12,008 nt of DNA, from positions 1 through 12,008 of the forward strand of contig JAATGD010000022.1 in NCBI GenBank assembly GCA_015654965.1. The letters are read 5' to 3'. Position 1 is the first letter of the stretch; every line of letters starts with the position of its first letter. The notes beneath the pieces are model-generated. The model ran no database searches, was not told where the DNA came from, and saw only the letters and a list, made by a program, of their open reading frames with translations. The DNA comes from Hyphomicrobiales bacterium (GTDB lineage: Bacteria > Pseudomonadota > Alphaproteobacteria > Rhizobiales > Rhizobiaceae). This document shows, piece by piece, positions 6,813-12,008 of this stretch. Position numbers and translations under genes: made by a program.

Positions 6813-7820
6813 TCAGACATAGCCGTTCGGGTTTTTCGATTGCCAGTTCCACATGTCCTGACACATTTGTCGCAAATCCTTTTGCGCCGTCCAGTCAAGA
6901 AAATCACGTGCAAAAGTCGGATCGGCATAATATTCCGCAACATCGCCGGCGCGGCGCGGCGCAATCTCATAATTGATCTTGCGGTTTGAGACATGCTCGA
7001 ACGCCTTGATGACATCGAACACGCTATAGCCCTGCCCTGTTCCCAGATTAACGGCAAAGCATTTCGGCTCATCGAGTTTTTTGAGCGCTTTCAGATGCCC
7101 CTCTACCAGATCGACCACATGGATATAGTCACGAATGCCAGTGCCGTCAGGCGTTGCGTAATCATTGCCCCAGACATTGAGCTTTTCCCGCCGCCCGGTC
7201 GCCACCTGTGCAATGATGGGCATCAGGTTGTTGGGAATACCTTTGGGATCCTCACCGATCAGGCCACTTTCATGGGCGCCGACCGGATTGAAATAGCGCA
7301 GGATGGCAATGCCCCAGCTTGGGTCACTTTTATAGAGATCGCGCAAAATATCCTCGATCATTAGCTTGGTGCGTGCATAAGGACTTTCTGGATTGAGCGA
7401 CTGGTCTTCGGTGACCGGCAGTTTCTGCGGATCGCCATAGACGGTCGCGGTAGAACTGAAAACCAGTTTTCTTACGCCGGTCGCTTCCATGGCCTGCAAG
7501 AGCCGCATTGTGCCAAGGACATTGCAATCATAATAAAGCAGCGGCTTTTCACTTGATTCGCCGACAGCCTTCAGGCCTGCGAAATGGATGACGGCTGTGC
7601 ATTTATGCCGCTTGATAACCTGCTCGATAAATTCACGATCACGAACATCGCCCGCCTCGCGGATGGGTGCACGTCCGGCGATTTTTTCGATTCGATGCAA
7701 GGCTTCCGGGTTACTATTGTCGAAATTATCGACCACAACCACGTCATGGCCTGCCTCGATAAGCTGGACGCAGGTATGGGAACCAATATAGCCGGCGCCG
7801 CCAGTCACAAGAATTGTCAT
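6813..7820 (-). CDS. galE: UDP-glucose 4-epimerase
   Basis: Interconverts UDP-glucose and UDP-galactose with bound NAD in the cytoplasm, supplying galactose units for polysaccharide and LPS synthesis and serving the Leloir pathway. It is an extended short-chain dehydrogenase of 335 residues, the usual GalE length. Visible motifs are the NAD-binding GGAGYIG (7-13) with VVVVDNFDNS following, HFAGLKAVGES (79-89), the catalytic region FSSTATVYG (Thr124 where E. coli has Ser) and the YxxxK pair Y148/K152. RYFNPVGAHESG and NLMPIIAQVATG are typical substrate-side motifs of GalE. The ATG at 7820 has only a weak GCGGA-like site upstream. It is divergent from mazG over 145 bp and is probably the promoter-proximal gene of a galE-transporter-methyltransferase group. 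No other gal genes are in view. Confidence 0.96.
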   Translation of the reverse strand: MTILVTGGAGYIGSHTCVQLIEAGHDVVVVDNFDNSNPEALHRIEKIAGRAPIREAGDVRDREFIEQVIKRHKCTAVIHFAGLKAVGESSEKPLLYYDCNVLGTMRLLQAMEATGVRKLVFSSTATVYGDPQKLPVTEDQSLNPESPYARTKLMIEDILRDLYKSDPSWGIAILRYFNPVGAHESGLIGEDPKGIPNNLMPIIAQVATGRREKLNVWGNDYATPDGTGIRDYIHVVDLVEGHLKALKKLDEPKCFAVNLGTGQGYSVFDVIKAFEHVSNRKINYEIAPRRAGDVAEYYADPTFARDFLDWTAQKDLRQMCQDMWNWQSKNPNGYV

Positions 7821-7953
7821 TGTTCATATATCCGCTTGTTGAACATACCGCCCCGATATGCGATCCCGAACTGACTATGCAAAATCGGCAACGGACTTCA
7901 AGCCATTCGAGGTGATATTCCTTCAGGACTTGTCTGATCGATTAATGAAGTTT

Positions 7954-7960
7954 GATGGAG
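7954..7960 (+). promoter_or_regulatory. Ribosome binding site deciding the mazG start
   Basis: GATGGAG lies 5 nt before the ATG at 7966. It supports that start over in-frame ATGs at 7858 and 7945, which have no comparable site. Confidence 0.65.
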
Positions 7961-7965
7961 CGCTT

Positions 7966-8790
7966 ATGAAACCTTCGCGAAATATTGATCGTCTGCTTGA
8001 AATCATGACAGCGCTTCGCAATCCGCAAACCGGCTGTCCGTGGGATGTAGAGCAGACGTTCCGCTCCATAGCACCCTACACGCTTGAAGAGGTCTATGAG
8101 GTTCTCGATGCAATCGAGAATAACGACATGGACGATCTGCGTGAGGAACTGGGTGATCTTCTGTTGCAAGTCGTCTTTCATGCGTGCATGGCTGAGGAAC
8201 AGGGCAGTTTTGACTTTGGCGATGTGGTCGAAGCCATCACCAGAAAGATGATCCGCAGGCATCCGCATGTCTTTGGTGATGTTGAGGCCCGTAATGCCGG
8301 CATGGCCAAAGGCTCATGGAACCGCATCAAGGCGGAAGAGAAGGCGGAGCGCGCCGAGAGGCGGGCGAAACTGGGACTGGATACAGCTGAAAAGAGCGGT
8401 TTTCTCGACGATATTCCAAATGCCTTCCCTGCCCTGTTGCGCGCTTTGAAACTTCAGCAAAAGGCGGCGAAAGTCGGCTTTGACTGGGGTGAAGCAGCCC
8501 CGATACTCGACAAGATCAATGAGGAAACCGAGGAGCTGAAGGAAGCGATGAGCGCGGGCCAAAAAGCCGAGATTGTGGAAGAATATGGCGATCTGCTCTT
8601 TGCCATGGTCAATCTGGGCCGTCATCTTGATATTGACGCGGAAACGGCCCTGATGGCTGCAAACGAGAAATTCCGGCGGCGGTTTCATTTCATCGAAAAG
8701 ACGCTGACGCATGAAGGCAACAGCCTTGTATCGGCAAGCCTCGATGAGATGGAAGCTATCTGGGTTAAGGCCAAGAAACAGGAGCTGTAG
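7966..8790 (+). CDS. mazG: Nucleoside triphosphate pyrophosphohydrolase MazG
   Basis: Hydrolyses nucleoside triphosphates to monophosphates plus pyrophosphate, a house-cleaning role against aberrant dNTPs and, in E. coli, a modulator of ppGpp-linked survival. From the ATG at 7966 it has 274 residues, close to the 263 of E. coli MazG. The conserved opening (LRNPQTGCPWDVEQTFRSIA, residues 17-36) leads into the first MazG helical domain with the Mg2+-binding pattern E41, E42, E45 and E61, D64 (EEVYE...EELGD). A second MazG domain repeats it with EETEELKEA and EEYGD near the C-terminus, so both halves of the two-domain enzyme are present. The open frame extends back to 7858, but those 36 residues look non-conserved. 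The stop is 7 nt from the convergent flavin reductase gene, with no convincing terminator between them. Confidence 0.95.
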   Translation: MKPSRNIDRLLEIMTALRNPQTGCPWDVEQTFRSIAPYTLEEVYEVLDAIENNDMDDLREELGDLLLQVVFHACMAEEQGSFDFGDVVEAITRKMIRRHPHVFGDVEARNAGMAKGSWNRIKAEEKAERAERRAKLGLDTAEKSGFLDDIPNAFPALLRALKLQQKAAKVGFDWGEAAPILDKINEETEELKEAMSAGQKAEIVEEYGDLLFAMVNLGRHLDIDAETALMAANEKFRRRFHFIEKTLTHEGNSLVSASLDEMEAIWVKAKKQEL

Positions 8791-8797
8791 CGCCCCT

Positions 8798-9406
8798 TCA
8801 TTTATCCGTCCACTGCGGACGCGCCATCTGATAAACGCTCTGCGTCGTCGCATAATCCATATAGCCAAGGCGGCTGACAGGTTTGACCTTTGCAATATCG
8901 ATCAGCCCATCGGTGAGAATGCTCTCATCGATATGCACCCCAACGACTTCGCCGATGACCATGTAATTATCGGTTGGCTGGGCCTGTCTGTCCTGCAAGC
9001 GTTTGATTTCGACAAGCACGCATTCCAGCGATGCATAAGCCTCTTTCACGCGAGGAGCGGCAATCAGCTTGCACGGTGCTGCGCTCAGACCGGCATAATC
9101 GAATTCGTTCACACCGCGCGGTGCGTTGACCGATGATGCATTCATCTGTGCCTTCAAATGATCGCTGACTAGATTGGCGGTAAATTCGCCGGTTTCCTCG
9201 ATAAAGGCGACACTGTCCTTGATGCCGGTCGATGAAAACATCACCATGGGCGGCGTGTCGCAAATCGCATTGAAAAAAGAATAGGGCGCGAGATTGATAT
9301 CCCCCTTGGACGACTTGCTGCCGATCCAGCCAATGGGACGCGGCGCAACGATTGCCTTGAAGGGATTGTGAGGCAGGTCATGCCCCTTTGACGGCTCATA
9401 AAACAT
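8798..9406 (-). CDS. Flavin reductase-like, FMN-binding split-barrel protein
   Basis: Predicted FMN-binding cytoplasmic flavoprotein, 202 residues, of the flavin reductase-like family. Signatures are APRPIGWIGS (21-30), NLAPYSFFNAI (38-48), the PPMVMFSS strand and TGEFTANLVS. These are typical of the stand-alone flavin-reductase-like branch rather than the short reductase partners of two-component monooxygenases. The reaction is probably NAD(P)H-dependent flavin reduction or a related FMN-dependent reduction; the substrate cannot be told. The ATG at 9406 is preceded by AGGAAA, which lies in a small inverted repeat (9412-9429). It follows the nitroreductase stop by 29 nt, so the two are probably one operon of FMN enzymes. 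It is convergent with mazG. Confidence 0.87.
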   Translation of the reverse strand: MFYEPSKGHDLPHNPFKAIVAPRPIGWIGSKSSKGDINLAPYSFFNAICDTPPMVMFSSTGIKDSVAFIEETGEFTANLVSDHLKAQMNASSVNAPRGVNEFDYAGLSAAPCKLIAAPRVKEAYASLECVLVEIKRLQDRQAQPTDNYMVIGEVVGVHIDESILTDGLIDIAKVKPVSRLGYMDYATTQSVYQMARPQWTDK

Positions 9407-9435
9407 CGCTATTTCCTGTTGTTAGGAAACTCTGT

Positions 9436-10032
9436 TCAAGTATTTTCCTGATTTTTCCATGGACCGGAATAGTCAGAAACAATGGCATCCATATCGGCGC
9501 GCGGGCGTTCAGGCATTTTAATCTCGGTCGTACCGATATGGACAAAGCCCGCAACGTGCTCATGCGGGCCGAGGCCCAGAAGCGCACGAGCATCTGCATC
9601 GTCGGAATACCAGTTGGTAATCCAGTTGGTGGCATAGCCAAGCGCATTGGCGGCGATACAAAGGTTCATGGCGACCGCACCTGCCGATAAAAACTGCTCC
9701 CATTCCGGGATGCGCTCATGGGATACGGGAGAGGAAACAATGCCCACGACGAGCGGCGCACGCGAGAAACGGTTCAGTTCCTGTTCCCGACGTCCGTCCG
9801 GCAGTGGCCCCTCGCGTTCCTCAGCCCGCTTGACCAGCAGCTCCCCTACCCGTTTACGGACATCTCCGCGATAAAGAATGAAGCGCCATGGTGTCAGGCG
9901 GCCATGATCGGGCACACGGGCTGCGACTTTTAAAAGTTCGGCCAGCTCTTCCCCGCTAGGCGCCGGTTCGGAAATTGCAGTAATCGGCGTTGAACTGCGG
10001 CTTGCAAGAAAATCGAAGACCGGATGCGCCAC
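9436..10032 (-). CDS. Nitroreductase family protein (YdjA-like)
   Basis: Predicted FMN-dependent NAD(P)H oxidoreductase, 198 residues. The N-terminal SRSSTP (11-16) matches the Arg/Ser element that binds FMN phosphate. VPDHGRLTPWRFILYRG (40-56) corresponds to the RAPDHK..QPWHF motif of E. coli YdjA-type minimal nitroreductases. AVAMNLCIAANALGYATNWITNW is the conserved central helix, and GFVHIGT begins the C-terminal strand. The start is a GTG at 10032 with TGAGG (10040-10044 on the plus strand, read as complement) 7 nt upstream; no in-frame ATG with a ribosome site exists. It is the first gene of a pair with the flavin reductase-like gene. YdjA-like proteins have poorly defined physiological substrates, so no specific reaction is claimed. 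The upstream region is shared with the divergent secreted-protein gene. Confidence 0.9.
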   Translation of the reverse strand: MAHPVFDFLASRSSTPITAISEPAPSGEELAELLKVAARVPDHGRLTPWRFILYRGDVRKRVGELLVKRAEEREGPLPDGRREQELNRFSRAPLVVGIVSSPVSHERIPEWEQFLSAGAVAMNLCIAANALGYATNWITNWYSDDADARALLGLGPHEHVAGFVHIGTTEIKMPERPRADMDAIVSDYSGPWKNQENT

Positions 10033-10074
10033 TGGAGAACCTCATTGCTCAATCGGGACTAAAATGGTGCCTGA

Positions 10075-10121
10075 TCTTTCCTTGTGGAAAGAGGCCGCCT
10101 CTTCTCGCCCGACAATCGGGC
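10075..10121. repeat. Cluster of three perfect short palindromes in the divergent intergenic region
   Basis: Three inverted repeats lie almost end to end. TCTTTCC (10075-10081) pairs with GGAAAGA (10086-10092). AAGAGGC (10089-10095) pairs with GCCTCTT (10097-10103). GCCCGA (10107-10112) pairs with TCGGGC (10116-10121). The first two overlap by 4 nt, so as RNA only one could form. The last two, as DNA, are 15-bp palindromes centred 18 bp apart. They may be operators for the nitroreductase gene, the secreted-protein gene or both. Confidence 0.55.
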
Positions 10122-10224
10122 AGTGTAAAGGTCAAAGGCGTCATTATGGTTGAGTTTACAATAAAATGCAGTTCACGAAGTAATTTAGCCTTGAATTCGC
10201 CATGGGCTTAGGCTCAAAAAAGCT

Positions 10225-11217
10225 ATGTTGTTTTTCAAGGATTTGTCATCTGCAAAAATATCCAAAGCGCTTGGCGTCGCTCTTTCTGGCGCGTTGATCG
10301 TCACGCCCGCTGTCGCACAAAGCTTTGACGCGACAAATAGCGGATTGAATTTGCATGATCCGGCATTGAAATTGCCGCCTATCACACCTTATGCTTCCCC
10401 TTCAAGCCCCGAAAACAACCCGCTGATCCAGACGCGTGAACTCGATCTGAAGGCGCGGCTTGTGGAAAATGGCCATGACATCCAGACAGGTCTGGTCTGG
10501 CGCGTCTTCTCACCCACTGTCGGCCCGGATGGGCAATTGCCGCTGATTGCCAGCGCGCAAGGCGGCAATGCGGTGTTCAACCTGCCCGAAGGCAGCTATC
10601 TGGTGCATGTCGCTTATGGGCGCGCAGGGGCGACCAAGCGCATAACGCTGGGAAATAATATCCGTCATGAGGTCATGACGCTCGATGCCGGTGGGGTGAA
10701 ACTAAGCGCAGGACTGCCTGATGGTGGCAAAATCAACGAAAAACTGCTGCGCTTTTCCATTTATGCGGGCGAGGACACCAATGAGCGCTCGCTCATCCTG
10801 CCGGATGTTCAGCCAAATTCGATCATACGGCTCAACAGTGGAACCTATCACGTCGTTTCCAATTATGGCTCTGCCAATGCCTCTATTCGCGCCGATATTC
10901 GTGTGGAAGCGGGCAAATTGACCGAGGCCGCCGTTCAGCATCATGCCGCCGAAGTGACGCTGAAACTGGTGCGTGAGCGCGGTGGCGAGGCGCTGGCCGA
11001 CACATCCTGGTCCATCACGAATACCGCGGGCGATGCCATAACCGAAAGTGTCGGCGCCTATTCCTCGATGGTTCTGATCGAAGGCGAATATGTCGCTGTC
11101 GCCAAAAACAAGGACCGCATCTATCAGCGTGAATTCAAGGTTTCTTCCGGCAAGAATGAAGAAGTTGAAGTCATCGCCAATAGCGAAAATGAAGCCCCCG
11201 ATGATAGCGTAGATTGA
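10225..11217 (+). CDS. Secreted protein of unknown function with three tandem beta-rich repeats
   Basis: I do not recognise a named family. The 330-residue protein starts with a Sec-type signal peptide: Lys residues, the hydrophobic stretch ALGVALSGALIVTPAVA and likely cleavage after AVA (residue 31). A Pro-rich linker (about 42-66) follows. Three repeats of about 75-85 residues come next (about 73-155, 157-240 and 242-318). Their cores align: LPEGSYLVHVAYGRAGATKR, LNSGTYHVVSNYGSANASIR and LIEGEYVAVAKNKDRIYQRE. Each is followed by a short beta-like segment (ITLGNN, IRVEAGK, FKVSSGK). The pattern suggests three small Ig-like or prealbumin-like sandwiches, and an acidic tail ends the protein. 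There is no lipobox or membrane anchor, so it is probably periplasmic or released. The ATG at 10225 has no good ribosome site, only an A-rich stretch. It is followed by a bidirectional terminator. Confidence 0.8.
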   Translation: MLFFKDLSSAKISKALGVALSGALIVTPAVAQSFDATNSGLNLHDPALKLPPITPYASPSSPENNPLIQTRELDLKARLVENGHDIQTGLVWRVFSPTVGPDGQLPLIASAQGGNAVFNLPEGSYLVHVAYGRAGATKRITLGNNIRHEVMTLDAGGVKLSAGLPDGGKINEKLLRFSIYAGEDTNERSLILPDVQPNSIIRLNSGTYHVVSNYGSANASIRADIRVEAGKLTEAAVQHHAAEVTLKLVRERGGEALADTSWSITNTAGDAITESVGAYSSMVLIEGEYVAVAKNKDRIYQREFKVSSGKNEEVEVIANSENEAPDDSVD

Positions 11218-11240
11218 GTTTTATCTCATACCCGTCATGA

Positions 11241-11269
11241 AAAAGACCGCGCTTGAAGCGCGGTCTTTT
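11241..11269. terminator. Bidirectional rho-independent terminator
   Basis: A perfect 12-bp stem, AAAAGACCGCGC (11241-11252) with GCGCGGTCTTTT (11258-11269), closes a TTGAA loop. Four T at the end on each strand fit termination of both the secreted-protein gene and thrS, which converge here. Confidence 0.92.
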
Positions 11270-11276
11270 GTTGTTA

Positions 11277-12008
11277 TCAATTGCCCTTCTTGAGACGAAC
11301 AAGATCAGGCGGTGTCGCTTCCTCGACCAGACGCGCGATTGCATCGTCCAGCGTGAGTGATTCCTGATCACGCGAACCAAGACGGCGCATATTGACGGTC
11401 TTTTCTTCCGCCTCACGATTGCCGCAGACGAGAATGACCGGAACCTTCTGAAGCGAATGTTCACGAACCTTATAGTTGATCTTCTCGTTGCGGAGGTCGG
11501 TTGTGACCTGAAGTCCGGCTGCTTTCAGCTTGGCCGCGGCTTCCTGTGCATAGGCGTCGGCATCGGATGTGATGGTTGCGACCACCACCTGTACGGGCGC
11601 AAACCACAGCGGCATGTGACCGGCGAAATTCTCGATCAATATGCCGAGGAAGCGTTCCATTGAGCCGCAGATCGCACGGTGGATCATCACCGGCTGGCGC
11701 TTTTCCGATTCCTTGTCGATATAGAAAGCGCCAAAACGTTCCGGCAGATTGAAATCGACCTGCGTAGTGCCGCATTGCCATTCACGGCCAATGGCGTCTT
11801 TCAGCGTATATTCAAACTTGGGACCATAGAAAGCGCCCTCGCCCGGCAAAATGCCGGTCTTGATGTCGTCGGACTGCTGCTGGATTTCCTCCAGCACCTT
11901 CATCATGACGCTTTCCGCGCGATCCCACAATTCATCCGAGCCGACACGCTTTTCCGGTCGCGTCGAAAGCTTGATGGTGATGCCTTCAAAGCCGAAATCC
12001 TTGTAGAC
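11277..12008 (-). CDS. thrS: Threonyl-tRNA synthetase, C-terminal part (N-terminus outside window)
   Basis: Attaches threonine to tRNA-Thr in the cytoplasm. 243 residues are visible, beginning VYKDFGFEGITIKLSTRPEK at the right edge and running to the TGA at 11277-11279; the internal TTG at 11930 is not a real start. The class II catalytic core shows GEGAFYGPKFEY (visible residues 56-67), WQCGTTQVDFNLPERF and MIHRAICGSMERF. The latter carries the His (visible residue 110) equivalent to the zinc ligand His511 of the E. coli enzyme and the motif 3 Arg. From about visible residue 130 (MPLWFAPVQVVVATI) the anticodon-binding domain follows, with the LRNEKINYKVREHSLQKVP stretch typical of ThrRS. The TGS, editing and first catalytic motifs lie outside the window. 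No oddity is seen in the visible part. Confidence 0.97.
   Translation of the reverse strand, partial: VYKDFGFEGITIKLSTRPEKRVGSDELWDRAESVMMKVLEEIQQQSDDIKTGILPGEGAFYGPKFEYTLKDAIGREWQCGTTQVDFNLPERFGAFYIDKESEKRQPVMIHRAICGSMERFLGILIENFAGHMPLWFAPVQVVVATITSDADAYAQEAAAKLKAAGLQVTTDLRNEKINYKVREHSLQKVPVILVCGNREAEEKTVNMRRLGSRDQESLTLDDAIARLVEEATPPDLVRLKKGN

Noticed and set aside
7821..7845. TGTTCA ... TGAACA inverted repeat upstream of galE as an operator
   Set aside because: The arms are only 6 bp with a 13-nt spacer; this is easily expected by chance in an AT-rich gap.
7858..7965. N-terminal extension of mazG to the ATG at 7858
   Set aside because: The extra 36 residues do not look like MazG, and a good ribosome site precedes the ATG at 7966, which gives the usual length.
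8806..8822. CGTCC/GGACG hairpin as a terminator between mazG and the flavin reductase gene
   Set aside because: The stem is only 5 bp, lies inside the flavin reductase coding end and has no T run.

Overview
The window looks like ordinary chromosomal DNA from an alphaproteobacterium of the order Hyphomicrobiales, most likely Brucella/Ochrobactrum. This rests on moderately high GC, the character of the proteins (STAS-fused MlaE permease, rhizobial-type GalE, MazG and ThrS) and the gene grouping. It is an impression from reading, not a database result. I see no phage, transposon, CRISPR, tRNA or rRNA. Coding density is high and no gene-free stretch exceeds 300 bases.

Layout. (1) 1-822, minus: the N-terminal 274 residues of an enolase-superfamily dipeptide epimerase/DgcA-type racemase, cut by the window edge. 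(2) 884-4660, plus: a four-gene Mla-type phospholipid transport operon. It encodes a permease with a fused STAS domain, an ATPase, an MCE-domain membrane protein and an auxiliary outer-membrane lipoprotein, and it ends at a strong hairpin terminator (4687-4713). (3) 4908-7820, all minus: galE, then a YfeH-like bile acid:sodium symporter family protein, then a TPR-methyltransferase. The last two are 14 nt apart. A perfect 11-bp inverted repeat lies between galE and the transporter gene. (4) 7966-8790, plus: mazG, divergent from galE. (5) 8798-10032, minus: a YdjA-like nitroreductase followed by a flavin reductase-like protein, a probable two-gene flavoprotein operon convergent with mazG. (6) 10225-11217, plus: a secreted protein of unknown function built from three tandem beta-rich repeats. 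(7) 11277-12008, minus: the C-terminal 243 residues of ThrS, separated from the secreted-protein gene by a shared bidirectional terminator (11241-11269).

How the genes work together. The Mla operon is the clearest functional unit: inner-membrane permease + ATPase + MCE protein + lipoprotein, probably moving phospholipids between the inner and outer membranes. No MlaC-like periplasmic carrier and no MlaA is encoded here, so either they lie elsewhere or the lipoprotein takes part of that role, as PqiC does in Pqi systems. The rest are housekeeping genes (galE, mazG, thrS) and accessory redox and transport genes.

I found no clearly new defence or mobile system. The most interesting unexplained items are a tight cluster of three perfect palindromes at 10075-10121 between divergent genes, the triplicated repeat architecture of the secreted protein, a hairpin-bearing 115-nt gap inside the Mla operon, and the inverted repeat just upstream of the transporter gene.
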